A DNA stretch of 64,000 bases from Cognatiluteimonas weifangensis (lineage in GTDB: Bacteria; Pseudomonadota; Gammaproteobacteria; Xanthomonadales; Xanthomonadaceae). Under the pieces are notes generated by a model, which was not told the origin of the DNA, searched no databases, and saw only the letters and a list, made by a program, of their open reading frames with translations. The stretch spans positions 137,715-201,714 of the forward strand of contig NZ_QVPD01000001.1 in NCBI RefSeq assembly GCF_003416885.1. Direction: 5' to 3'. Each line of letters begins with the position of its first letter. The stretch's first letter is position 1. The translations under genes and the position numbers were made by a program. Below are positions 16,309 to 26,868 of this stretch, piece after piece.

Positions 16309-18000
16309 CTAGGGCGTGGGCGCCGCGGCCTGGTAGACCGGCTGGCCGTCGACATAGGTCGCCAGCACCTCGAGCCCGCGCAGCTGCTCCGGGGCGACGG
16401 TCAGCGGGTCCTGCGCCAGCAGCACGAAATCGGCGCGCTTGCCGACCGCCAGGCTGCCGACTTCGTCCTCGGCGAAGCCGGCGTAGGCGGCGTCCAGGGT
16501 GAAGCCGCGCAGGGCCTCGTAGGCAGTCAGTTTCTCCTGCGGCTGCCAGCCGCCGGCGGGCTGGCCCTGGGCGTCGGCGCGGGTGGCGGCGGCGTACAGG
16601 CCCAGTCGCGGATCCACCGATTCCACCGGGAAGTCCGAACCCAGCGCCAGCCGCGCGCCGCTGTCGCGCAACTGCCGCCAGGCGTAGGCGCCGACGATCC
16701 GCTGCGGCCCGAGCCGGGTTTCGGCCCAGGGCATGTCGCTGGTCGCGTGCGTGGGCTGCATCGAGGCGATCACGTGCAGGCGCGCCAGCCGCGGCAGGTC
16801 CGCCGGCGCCAGCACCTGCGCGTGCTCGATCCGCCAGCGGTGGTCGCTGGCGATGGCGTCCGCGCCCAGCGCCTTGGCATAGGCTTCCAGCACCAGATGG
16901 TTGCCGCGGTCGCCGATCGCATGGCTGGCGACCTGCACGCCGCAGCCCCTGGCCTTGGCGGCGACGGCGTCCAGTTGTTCCGGCGCCATCAGCAGCAGGC
17001 CGCGGTTGCCGTGGTCGTCGCTGTAATCCTCCAGCAGCGCCGCGCCGCGGCTGCCGAGCGCGCCGTCGATGTACAGCTTGACCGTGCGCATCTGCAGCCG
17101 GTGCGAGGGGTGCCGGTACAGGCCGTTGTCGCACAGCCACGCCAGCGCTTCGGCGTCGCCGTCGGCCATCGCGGTGATCCGCAGCGGCAGCGCGCCGCGG
17201 TCGGCCAGGCGCTGGTAGGCGCGCAGCTGCGTCAGCGGGATGCCGGCATCGTGCACGCCGGTGAGGCCGCTGGCGACCGCATCGTGCATGCCCAGTTGCA
17301 GCGCGCGCTCGATGGCGGCGTCGTCCAGCGGCGGCTGCACCGCGTCGACCAGCGCCATCGCGCCGTCGACGAACACGCCGGTGGCCTTGCCCGCCGCATC
17401 GCGCACGATGCGGCCGCCGTCGGGTTGCCAGTCGCCGTCCAGTTCGCGCGGCACCGCGCGCAGCGCCGCGCTGTTGGCCCAGCCGGCGTGGCCGTCGATG
17501 CGCGAGAGCCAGACCGGCCGGTCGGGGAACGCGGCATCCAGGTCGGCCGCGGTGGGGAAATCGTGCTGCGGCCAGTCGTTCTGGTCCCAGCCGCCGCCGG
17601 TAAGCCAGGCGTCGGCCGGCAGCGTGGCGGCGAACGCGCGCAGGCGCTGCAGCACTTCCTCCTTGCTGGCGGTACCGGTCAGGTCGACCCGCAGATGGGT
17701 CAGCCCGAGCCCGGCGACATGGCCGTGCGCATCGATCATGCCGGGGATGACGACCGCAGCGCCGGCGTCGATCCGGCGCGCGCCCGGATATCGCGCCAGC
17801 AGCGCCGCGCCGTCGCCGAGCGCGAGGATGGTGCCGTCGGCGTCGAAGGCCAGCGCCTGCGCCCGCGGCTGCGCGACGTCCATGGTGTCGATCCGCGATG
17901 CGGTCAGCACCGTGACCTGCACCGCCTGCGCCGCCTGCATCGGCCACGCGGCCAGCGCGCACAGCGCGGCCAATCCCAGTGTCCCCAGCACGCTCCGCAT
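16309..18000 (-). CDS. Secreted metal-dependent amidohydrolase, YtcJ-like
   Basis: A 563-residue amidohydrolase-superfamily enzyme of the YtcJ/TIM-barrel type, with a signal peptide (LGLAALCALAAWPMQAAQA), so probably periplasmic. Metal-site landmarks are VIPGMIDAHGHVAGLGL (HxH), a conserved-Lys region VKLYIDGALGSRGA, VASHAIGDRGN, RIEHAQVL and LALGSDFPVES (the barrel-end Asp). GKRADFVLLAQDPL closes the domain. The natural substrate is not predictable. It sits on the opposite strand between miaB and phoH, beside the repeat cluster. ATG 18000 follows GGGACACAGG. Confidence 0.9.
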   Translation of the reverse strand: MRSVLGTLGLAALCALAAWPMQAAQAVQVTVLTASRIDTMDVAQPRAQALAFDADGTILALGDGAALLARYPGARRIDAGAAVVIPGMIDAHGHVAGLGLTHLRVDLTGTASKEEVLQRLRAFAATLPADAWLTGGGWDQNDWPQHDFPTAADLDAAFPDRPVWLSRIDGHAGWANSAALRAVPRELDGDWQPDGGRIVRDAAGKATGVFVDGAMALVDAVQPPLDDAAIERALQLGMHDAVASGLTGVHDAGIPLTQLRAYQRLADRGALPLRITAMADGDAEALAWLCDNGLYRHPSHRLQMRTVKLYIDGALGSRGAALLEDYSDDHGNRGLLLMAPEQLDAVAAKARGCGVQVASHAIGDRGNHLVLEAYAKALGADAIASDHRWRIEHAQVLAPADLPRLARLHVIASMQPTHATSDMPWAETRLGPQRIVGAYAWRQLRDSGARLALGSDFPVESVDPRLGLYAAATRADAQGQPAGGWQPQEKLTAYEALRGFTLDAAYAGFAEDEVGSLAVGKRADFVLLAQDPLTVAPEQLRGLEVLATYVDGQPVYQAAAPTP

Positions 18001-18108
18001 CCTGTGTCCCCTTTCCGCATGGTTCGCCGATGACCGCGGCACTTTGCGAAAAACGGCCCCCGGGCGCAAGCTGGCCCGCCCGGACCCGCCAGCATCACGA
18101 CCGCGCCG

Positions 18109-19092
18109 ATGCCCCAACACAGCACGTCCGAATTCGCCCTGGATCCCGCCGACGGCGAGCGCCTGGCCAACCTCGCCGGCCCGTTCGACGGCCACCTGCG
18201 GCTGCTGGAACTGCGCCTGGGCGTGGAAATCGGTAACCGTGGCAACGTGTTCCGCATCACCGGCCCCGAAGCGTCCGTGCGCGCGGCCGAGAAGCTGCTG
18301 CGCGAGCTCTGGCGCGACGCCGCCACCGAACCGCTGGACGAAGCCGCGATCCATCTGCGCCTGGCCGTGGCCGGCGCCGACCGGATCGTGGACGCGGACA
18401 TCCAGCCGCAGGAAGTCGCGATCCGCGTCAAGCGCGGCACCATCCGCGGCCGCGGCGCCAACCAAGCCAAATACCTGCACGCGATCGCCACCCATGACAT
18501 CAACTTCGGCATCGGCCCGGCCGGCACCGGCAAGACTTTCCTCGCCGTGGCGATGGCGGTGGAGGCGTTGAACGAATCGCGGGTGCAGCGGCTGGTGCTG
18601 GTGCGCCCGGCGGTGGAGGCCGGCGAGAAGCTCGGCTTCCTGCCCGGCGACCTCACCCAGAAGGTCGACCCCTATCTGCGCCCGCTGTACGACGCGCTGT
18701 ACGAAATGCTGGGCGTGGAAAAGGTGCTCAAGCTGCTGGAGAAGAACGTCATCGAGATCGCGCCGCTGGCGTACATGCGCGGGCGCACGCTCAACGACGC
18801 CTTCGTGATCCTGGACGAGGCGCAGAACACCTCGATCGAGCAGATGAAGATGTTCCTCACGCGCATCGGCTTCGGCTCCACCGCCGTGGTCACCGGCGAC
18901 CTGACCCAGATCGACCTGCCCAAGCAGCAGAAATCCGGACTCAGGGACGCGCTGGAGGTGCTGCGCGGCGTCGACGGCATCGGCTTCACCTTCTTCGAGG
19001 CGAAGGACGTGGTGCGGCATCCGCTGGTGGCGCGGATCGTCAACGCCTACGACGCACGCGACAGCCGCGACGCCCCCGCCGGGCCGGCATGA
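18109..19092 (+). CDS. ybeZ: PhoH-like ATPase (YbeZ)
   Basis: A 327-residue PhoH-family protein with an N-terminal KH-like region and a P-loop ATPase/helicase-like domain. Walker A GPAGTGKT is at residues 136-143, Walker [13 protein letters not shown] lies near 225-236, and [18 protein letters not shown] is a strong family marker. YbeZ partners the RNase YbeY in RNA metabolism, and ybeY follows about 100 bp downstream. The PhoB-dependent PhoH naming is historical and no Pho box is evident. Confidence 0.93.
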   Translation: MPQHSTSEFALDPADGERLANLAGPFDGHLRLLELRLGVEIGNRGNVFRITGPEASVRAAEKLLRELWRDAATEPLDEAAIHLRLAVAGADRIVDADIQPQEVAIRVKRGTIRGRGANQAKYLHAIATHDINFGIGPAGTGKTFLAVAMAVEALNESRVQRLVLVRPAVEAGEKLGFLPGDLTQKVDPYLRPLYDALYEMLGVEKVLKLLEKNVIEIAPLAYMRGRTLNDAFVILDEAQNTSIEQMKMFLTRIGFGSTAVVTGDLTQIDLPKQQKSGLRDALEVLRGVDGIGFTFFEAKDVVRHPLVARIVNAYDARDSRDAPAGPA

Positions 19093-19192
19093 ACCGGCCC
19101 GCGCACGACGGCCGCCTGCAACCGCGCTGCGTCCGGCGCGGCGGCCGCGTTCGCGCCGCGAGACCGCGGCGGGCCCTACAATTGCCGCCGTC

Positions 19193-19681
19193 ATGACCAA
19201 GGGTCCGCTCCGCCTGGATGTCGCCGTCGGCTACGCGCTGCCGCGCGCCGGGTTGCCGGCCGCCGCCAGCTTCCGCAAGTGGGTCGCCGCCGCGCTCCAA
19301 GGCCGCATCCGCGAGGCCGACCTCGCCATCCGCCTGGTCGACGCCGACGAGGGCCGCGCGCTCAACCGCCACTACCGCGGCAAGGATTACGCCACCAACG
19401 TGCTCAGCTTCCCGGCCGAGGTCGCGGAAGGCGTCAAGCTGCCCAGGGGCGTGAAGCTGCCGCTGCTCGGCGACCTGGTGCTCTGCGCCCCGGTGGTCGC
19501 CCGGGAAGCGCGCGAGCAGGGCAAGCCGCTCAACGCCCACTACGCCCACCTCACCGTGCACGGCGCCCTGCACCTGCTGGGCCTGGACCACCAGGACACG
19601 CGCGAAGCCGAGTGCATGGAGCGCCTGGAGCGCGAGATCCTCGCCGGGCTCGGCATCGAGGACCCGTACCGCGAACGCTAG
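19193..19681 (+). CDS. ybeY: Endoribonuclease YbeY
   Basis: A 162-residue single-strand RNase needed for 16S rRNA 3' maturation and 70S quality control. The zinc site [11 protein letters not shown] gives His123, His127 and His133, and RxxNxxYR-like [17 protein letters not shown] precedes it. It lies between phoH and corC, the conserved ybeZ-ybeY-ybeX order. A hairpin with short flanking AT stretches follows the stop codon, so corC may also have its own promoter. Confidence 0.95.
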   Translation: MTKGPLRLDVAVGYALPRAGLPAAASFRKWVAAALQGRIREADLAIRLVDADEGRALNRHYRGKDYATNVLSFPAEVAEGVKLPRGVKLPLLGDLVLCAPVVAREAREQGKPLNAHYAHLTVHGALHLLGLDHQDTREAECMERLEREILAGLGIEDPYRER

Positions 19682-19708
19682 GCGGAATCCGGCGTCGCCC
19701 CACCGTAC

Positions 19709-19738
19709 AAAAGAGACCCGCCAACAGGCGGGCTTACT
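19709..19738 (+). terminator. Possible terminator or attenuator after ybeY
   Basis: AAAAGAGACCCGCC-AACA-GGCGGGCTTACTT forms a 6-bp GC stem with an A-rich 5' flank and weak T content after the stem. It lies about 35 bp after ybeY, in the 210-bp gap before corC. The U-tract is interrupted, so efficiency is doubtful. Confidence 0.4.
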
Positions 19739-19891
19739 TGTCGAAGACAACCTGGCTGCCTCCGCCCCCCTTGTCGATTCGCCCCGGCGCAAACAGCCGC
19801 CGGCGGGCTTGATTTCCCGGTACCCGACGGCCACTTACCAGCCCGCGACGCGCTCGCGCTAGACTTCCCCCGTCGCCCGCCGGGCGCCCGC

Positions 19892-20782
19892 ATGAACGCA
19901 ATGTCCGAGGACGACAGTAGTAGCTCCCCCACCCAGGCCGCCGACAAGGGCCGCCCCGAACGCCGCTCCTGGCTGGACCGCATCGGCGCGATGCTGTCGG
20001 GCGAGCCGAGCACCCGCGAGGACCTGGTCGAGTTGCTGCGCGACACCCAGGCCGACGGCCTGATCGCGGCCGACACCCTGCGCATGATGGAAGGCGCGAT
20101 CGCGGTCTCCGATCTCAGCGTCGGCGACGTGATGGTCCCGCGCGCGCAGATGGTGGCGCTGTCGGCGCAGGTGCCGCTGCTGGAGCTGATGCGGCAGGTG
20201 GTGGAATCCGGGCATTCGCGCTTCCCGGTGCACGACGAGGACCGCGACGAGATCCTCGGCATCCTGCTGGCCAAGGACCTGCTGCGCGGCGTGGTCGCCG
20301 ACCACGACCTCAGCCACAGCACCGTGCGCGAGCTGCTGCGGCCGGCGGTGCTGATCCCGGAGTCGAAGAAGCTCAACGTGCTGCTGCGCGAGTTCCGGCA
20401 GTCGCGCAACCACATGGCGATCGTGATCGACGAGTACGGCGGCGTCGCCGGGCTGGTGACGATCGAGGACGTGCTGGAGCAGATCGTCGGCGAGATCGAC
20501 GACGAGCACGACGAAGCCGAGGACGTGACCACGCTGATCGCGGCGCAGGCAGACGGCCAATATGTGGTCGACGCGCTGACTCCGATCGAGGACTTCAACG
20601 AGCGCTTCGGCGCCGACTTCGACGACGACGAATACGACACCATCGGCGGCCTGGTCACGGCCGCGATCGGGCACCTGCCCGAGGCCGGCGAGGAACTGAC
20701 GCTGGGGCGTTTCGGCTTCCGCGTGGCGCGCGCGGATGCGCGGCGGCTGCATGCGCTGCACGTGAGCGTGCATGGGGAGTGA
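19892..20782 (+). CDS. corC: CorC/YbeX family protein with tandem CBS domains
   Basis: A 296-residue soluble CorC-type protein (no DUF21 membrane domain). The family signature GDVMVPRAQMVAL opens the CBS pair (about residues 70-190), with SRFPVHDEDRDEILGILLAKDLL and HMAIVIDEYGGVAGLVTIEDVLEQIVGEI. The C-terminal transporter-associated domain includes VVDALTPIEDFNERFG. CorC has been linked to magnesium/cobalt efflux with CorA and to ribosome/YbeY function. It follows ybeY, and corA lies two genes downstream. The stop codon overlaps the start of the DUF4105 gene by 11 bp. Confidence 0.93.
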   Translation: MNAMSEDDSSSSPTQAADKGRPERRSWLDRIGAMLSGEPSTREDLVELLRDTQADGLIAADTLRMMEGAIAVSDLSVGDVMVPRAQMVALSAQVPLLELMRQVVESGHSRFPVHDEDRDEILGILLAKDLLRGVVADHDLSHSTVRELLRPAVLIPESKKLNVLLREFRQSRNHMAIVIDEYGGVAGLVTIEDVLEQIVGEIDDEHDEAEDVTTLIAAQADGQYVVDALTPIEDFNERFGADFDDDEYDTIGGLVTAAIGHLPEAGEELTLGRFGFRVARADARRLHALHVSVHGE

Positions 20783-22193
20783 CGCGGGCCGGCGGCCCCT
20801 CATCCGCCCCTGCGGGGCACTTTCTCCCCGCAGGCGGGGAGAAGGGACGCGTGCTTGGCTGCGTGGGTTCCCGACGCGTGCCTGGCTGCGTGGCTGCCTG
20901 TTGCCCGCGCTGCTGCTGGCGCTGGCGTTGCCATCGATGGGACTCGCGCAAACGGGAGCGGGCGATCGGCTGGTAGCGGCCATCGATGCGCCGGCGGGCA
21001 CGGCAGGCCAACCGGCGCCGGCGGCGGCGCCTGCTCCGGCAGCCACCACGGCCGACGCGGCGGCAACCGTGACGCCCGCTCCGGCCGCCGCGGCGACGCC
21101 GCGTCTCGGGGTGATGACGATGCAGCCGGGCGAGATCTTCTGGGAGCGCTTCGGCCACGATGCGATCGTGGTGGTGGACCCGGCCAGCGGCGCGGCGACC
21201 TCGTACAACTTCGGCTTCTTCGACCTGGACGAACCCGGCTTCCTCGGGCGCTTCGTGCGCGGGGAAATGCAGTACATGCTGGTGGCGCTGCCGCTGCAGC
21301 AGGATCTGGCGGTCTACCGCGAGGAAGGCCGCGGCGTGTTCATCCAGTGGCTGGACCTCACGCCGGCGCAGGCGACCCGGTTGGCGCAGGCGCTCGCCGA
21401 GGCCGCGCGGCCGGAGCATGCGCGCTACCGCTACGACTATTTCACCGCCAACTGCGCCACCAAGGTGCGCGATGCGCTGGACGCCGCGCTCGACGGCCAG
21501 TTGCATCGCCAGATCGCGGGGCGCTCGCGCGGCAACACGTATCGCAGCGAGGCGGTGCGGCTGGCCTCGCCGGCGCCGTGGCTGTGGCTGGGCTTCGACC
21601 TCGGCCTGTCGCGCCACGCCGACCAGCAGCTGTCGCGCTGGGAAGAGGCGTTCGTGCCGATGCGCCTGGCCGACAGCCTCGCGGAAACCCGGCTGGCCGA
21701 CGGCCGGCCGCTGGTGGCCGCGACCCAGGTGCTGCTGCCGCACCGGATCGCGCCGGAACCGGCGGAGGCACCGCGTCCGTGGTGGCCCTGGGCGCTCGCC
21801 GGGCTGGCGCTGGCGGCCGCCGTTCTCTGGCTCGGGGCGCTGCACCCGCGGCGACTGGCGGCGATCGCGCTGCCGTTCTGGCTGCTGGGCGGCCTGCTCG
21901 GGGCGCTGATGCTCTTTCTCTGGCTCGGCACCGCGCACCGCGCCGGCTGGGGCAACGAGAACCTGCTGCTGTTCAGTCCGCTGTGCCTGCTGCTGCTGCC
22001 CGGTGGCTGGCGCCTGGCCCGCGGCCGCGACGGCGGGCGCCTGTTCCGCGGGGTGCTGTCCACGGTGACCCTGGGCGCGGCCGGCGCGCTGCTGCTGAAA
22101 TGGATCCTGCTGTTCTCGCAGGCCAATCAGCCGTGGATCGCACTGCTGCTGCCGCTGCACCTGGCGCTGTACGTGCGCCTGCGCCGCCGCTGA
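20772..22193 (+). CDS. DUF4105 (Lnb-like N-terminal) membrane protein
   Basis: A 473-residue protein with a DUF4105/Lnb N-terminal periplasmic domain followed by about five membrane spans. The domain includes GEIFWERFGHDAIVVVD, TSYNFGFFD and RYRYDYFTANCATKVRDALD, whose Cys and His are candidate catalytic residues. The C-terminal half is alternating Leu/Ala/Trp-rich spans. The ATG overlaps the end of corC. The first 35 codons encode Arg-rich sequence read through a REP-like palindrome (20796-20846) and a short duplication (RAWLRG twice) before the signal-like helix LLPALLLALALPSMGLAQ. No better in-frame ATG or GTG start is visible. Confidence 0.8.
   Translation: MGSDAGRRPLIRPCGALSPRRRGEGTRAWLRGFPTRAWLRGCLLPALLLALALPSMGLAQTGAGDRLVAAIDAPAGTAGQPAPAAAPAPAATTADAAATVTPAPAAAATPRLGVMTMQPGEIFWERFGHDAIVVVDPASGAATSYNFGFFDLDEPGFLGRFVRGEMQYMLVALPLQQDLAVYREEGRGVFIQWLDLTPAQATRLAQALAEAARPEHARYRYDYFTANCATKVRDALDAALDGQLHRQIAGRSRGNTYRSEAVRLASPAPWLWLGFDLGLSRHADQQLSRWEEAFVPMRLADSLAETRLADGRPLVAATQVLLPHRIAPEPAEAPRPWWPWALAGLALAAAVLWLGALHPRRLAAIALPFWLLGGLLGALMLFLWLGTAHRAGWGNENLLLFSPLCLLLLPGGWRLARGRDGGRLFRGVLSTVTLGAAGALLLKWILLFSQANQPWIALLLPLHLALYVRLRRR
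20796..20846. repeat. REP-like palindrome inside the 5' end of the DUF4105 gene
   Basis: This 51-bp segment matches the element at 4203-4253 nearly base for base (CCCTCATCCGCCC..., then the palindrome TTCTCCCCGC..GCGGGGAGAA). Here it lies just after the corC stop codon and within the reading frame of the next gene. It can form a strong hairpin in the corC-DUF4105 mRNA. Confidence 0.8.
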
Positions 22194-22232
22194 GCGCTTG
22201 CCGCGGTCGCGGCCGCAGCGCAGGATGCGGCC

Positions 22233-23231
22233 ATGACCGACGCCACCGCCCTGCCCGGCTGCGTGATCAACTGCGTGGCCTACGACCGCGCAGGCCGCCG
22301 CCGCGACATCGCCCTGGACCGGATCAGCGACGTGCTGGCGGTGGACGACGGCAGCTTCGTCTGGGTCGGCCTGTACGAGCCCGAAGACGCGCTGCTGGAC
22401 AAGCTGCAGGAGGAATTCGGCCTGCACGACCTGGCCATCGAGGACGCGCAGCACGCGCACCAGCGGCCGAAGATCGAGGCCTACGGCGATTCGCTGTTCC
22501 TGGTCGCGCATACCGCGCAGGCAGTCGACGGCGGCCGCATCCGCTTCGGCGAGACGCACGCGTTCCTGGGCCGGCGTTACCTGGTCACGGTGCGGCACGG
22601 CGCCTCGGCGTCGTACGCGTCGGTGCGCACGCGGGTGGAACGCGAACCGGAGCTGCTCGCGCTGGGCCCCAGCTACGGCCTGTACGCGGTGCTGGATTCC
22701 ATCGTCGACAACTACCTGCCGATCGTGGGCGAGTTCCACGAGGCGCTGGTCGCGCTGGAGAAGGACATCTTCGCCGACGAGTTCCGCCGCGACACCATCG
22801 TCGAGCTCTACGACCTCAAGCGCGAGCTGACCCAGCTGCGGCTGGCGGTGGCGCCGCTGCAGGACATCCTCGCCCAGCTCACGCGCATGCACGGCGAGCT
22901 GATCCCCGGCGAGGTGCGGCCGTACTTCCGCGACGTGCTCGACCACGCGCTGCGGGTCAACGAGTCCACCGACACCATGCGCGAGATGCTGGGCGCGGCG
23001 ATGAGCGTGAACCTGTCGCTGGTCACCATCCGCCAGGGCGAGGTGGTCAAGCGCCTGGCCGGCTGGGCGGCGCTGCTGGCGGCGCCGACGCTGATCGCCA
23101 GCTGGTACGGGATGAACTTCCGCTACATGCCGGAACTGTCCGGACGCTACGGCTACTACGTGCTGATCGGGGTGGTGGCCGCGGTCTGCATCGGGCTGTA
23201 CCGCTATCTCAGGAAGGTGCGCTGGCTGTAG
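22233..23231 (+). CDS. corA: CorA magnesium/cobalt transporter
   Basis: A 332-residue CorA-type divalent-cation channel. The large cytoplasmic N-terminal domain is followed by two C-terminal membrane helices. The selectivity signature GMN appears in SWYGMNFRYMPEL, just after the first helix, and ends with the basic tail RYLRKVRWL. It lies 40 bp after the DUF4105 gene and near corC, which fits joint magnesium/cobalt handling. It converges on the GGDEF gene. Confidence 0.95.
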   Translation: MTDATALPGCVINCVAYDRAGRRRDIALDRISDVLAVDDGSFVWVGLYEPEDALLDKLQEEFGLHDLAIEDAQHAHQRPKIEAYGDSLFLVAHTAQAVDGGRIRFGETHAFLGRRYLVTVRHGASASYASVRTRVEREPELLALGPSYGLYAVLDSIVDNYLPIVGEFHEALVALEKDIFADEFRRDTIVELYDLKRELTQLRLAVAPLQDILAQLTRMHGELIPGEVRPYFRDVLDHALRVNESTDTMREMLGAAMSVNLSLVTIRQGEVVKRLAGWAALLAAPTLIASWYGMNFRYMPELSGRYGYYVLIGVVAAVCIGLYRYLRKVRWL

Positions 23232-23285
23232 CGCGTCACGACGCGCCGGACCCCGCGTAGCCCGGTCCGCCCAGCCCGGCGCGGT

Positions 23286-24449
23286 TCAAGGCGGGGGAGC
23301 GATCACGATGCGGTCGTGCCCGCCCTGCTTGGCCGCATACAGGGCGTGGTCGGCGCGGCGCATGCTCGCGGCCAGCTCCTCGTCCGGGCCGGCGAACACG
23401 ATCCCGGCGCTGAGCGTGCAGCCCAGCTCGCTGGTGGCCTGGGCGAAATCCTCGCGCACCCGCTGCGCGTAGCGCTCCACCGCCGCCGGCGCGGCATCCA
23501 CCATCAGCACGATGAATTCCTCGCCACCCAGGCGCGCGGCGTAGCTGTCGGCGCCCAGCCGCGCGGCGATCGCCAGGCCCAGCAGGCGCAACACCTCGTC
23601 GCCGCGCTCGTGGCCCCAGGTGTCGTTGATGCGCTTGAAATGATCGACGTCGAAGAAGATCAGGCTGCGCGTGGCCGCACGCTTGCCGGCATCGGCGTAC
23701 ACCCGGGCGGCGTCGCGCTGCCAGCCGGTGCGGTTGCACAGCCCGGTGAGCGCGTCGGTGGTGGCCTGCTTCCACAGCAGGTGACGCACGCGGTAGGCCT
23801 CGACCGCGAAGTCGGTGCGGTAGCCCGACAGCATCAGCCCGAACACGACGGTGGCGGCGGTGTACAGCCAGTACAGCGCGGCGCCGGAGGCCGGCGCGCC
23901 GTGCAGCAGCAGCCGCGCGGCGGCCAGGCCCAGCAGCACCAGCACCAGCGCCACGGTGGACGTCGCCCGCACCGTCAGCGCCAGCAACGCGATCGGGATC
24001 AGGTGGAACAGGCCGGTGCGGATCGGCAGTTGCGCGCTGGCGGCGGGCGTCGGGATCGACAGGAACACCCCGAGCAGGATCATGCTCGCCAGCAGCGCCA
24101 GCAGCCGCAGCCGCCAGTTGCGCAGGCGCCAGTTGGCCCAGGCCAGCAGCGCGACCGCGGCGGCGGCGGCGAGCACCAGCCAGGGCGGATAGCCGATGCC
24201 GGGCGTGACGCCGACCCACTGCAATCCCCCCACCAGGGCCAGGATCGCGGCGCCGCCGGCCAGCACCGCAGTGAACGCCGGCCGGGTGGCGGTGACCTGC
24301 ACCGCGGTCAGCCGCGCGCGATCCTCGGGACCGAGATGGCGCAGCCACTGCCGGCCGAAGTACTGCGCCGGATGGCGCAGCGCGGACCGTACCGAACCTT
24401 CCGCGACCCGCGCCCACCAGCGCTCGGTGTCGTCGTCGGCGTCGTTCAC
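23286..24449 (-). CDS. Membrane GGDEF diguanylate cyclase
   Basis: A 387-residue predicted diguanylate cyclase making c-di-GMP. Roughly six hydrophobic segments lie between residues 57 and 210, without a named sensor domain. The GGDEF domain has DALTGLCNRTGW, FFDVDHFKRINDTWGHERGDEVL and the catalytic motif GGEEF at 308-312. The RxxD product-inhibition site expected just before GGEEF is absent, so feedback inhibition is unlikely. The start codon lies 9 bp after the stop codon of the small basic protein gene, suggesting one operon. Confidence 0.92.
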   Translation of the reverse strand: MNDADDDTERWWARVAEGSVRSALRHPAQYFGRQWLRHLGPEDRARLTAVQVTATRPAFTAVLAGGAAILALVGGLQWVGVTPGIGYPPWLVLAAAAAVALLAWANWRLRNWRLRLLALLASMILLGVFLSIPTPAASAQLPIRTGLFHLIPIALLALTVRATSTVALVLVLLGLAAARLLLHGAPASGAALYWLYTAATVVFGLMLSGYRTDFAVEAYRVRHLLWKQATTDALTGLCNRTGWQRDAARVYADAGKRAATRSLIFFDVDHFKRINDTWGHERGDEVLRLLGLAIAARLGADSYAARLGGEEFIVLMVDAAPAAVERYAQRVREDFAQATSELGCTLSAGIVFAGPDEELAASMRRADHALYAAKQGGHDRIVIAPPP

Positions 24450-24458
24450 GGCGCGGCC

Positions 24459-24638
24459 TCAGCGGATCGGGATATCGTCCCAGCGGCCGTGCTTGCGCCG
24501 GTCCTTGCCGCTGCGGCGATCGCCCTTGTCCAGCTCGAAACGGATCTCCTCGCGGCGGTCGCCGTGTTGGCGGCGCTCCTTGCCGCTGCGTCGTTCCGGA
24601 CCGCGGTAACGCTCGCCCTGCTTCTGGTCGTCGACCAT
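24459..24638 (-). CDS. 59-residue basic protein with two RRSGK(E/D)RR repeats
   Basis: A short gene encoding 59 residues, extremely rich in Arg, Lys, Asp and Glu. It begins MVDDQKQGERYRGPERRSG and contains two similar segments, RRSGKERRQHGDRR and RRSGKDRRKHGRWDD, 14-22 residues apart. It ends DDIPIR. GGAGG lies about six bases upstream of the ATG. The stop codon is 9 bp before the start of the GGDEF gene, so the two are probably co-transcribed. I do not recognise the family. The charge pattern suggests a disordered nucleic-acid- or protein-binding peptide; this is inference. Confidence 0.75.
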   Translation of the reverse strand: MVDDQKQGERYRGPERRSGKERRQHGDRREEIRFELDKGDRRSGKDRRKHGRWDDIPIR

Positions 24639-24719
24639 CGCGCACCTCCCCGGGGCCCGCCCCCGCGCCTAGGTTCGGGCCGGCCGCGGGGTCGCGTCAA
24701 ATCGCGGCCCCGGTCCCGT

Positions 24720-26798
<2,079 letters not shown>

Positions 26799-26868
26799 GT
26801 CGGATCTCGGGTAGGAACGGTGGCAGGAGCAGTTGCGGGAGTGGCGCCAGCGACGATTGCGGCGCGGC

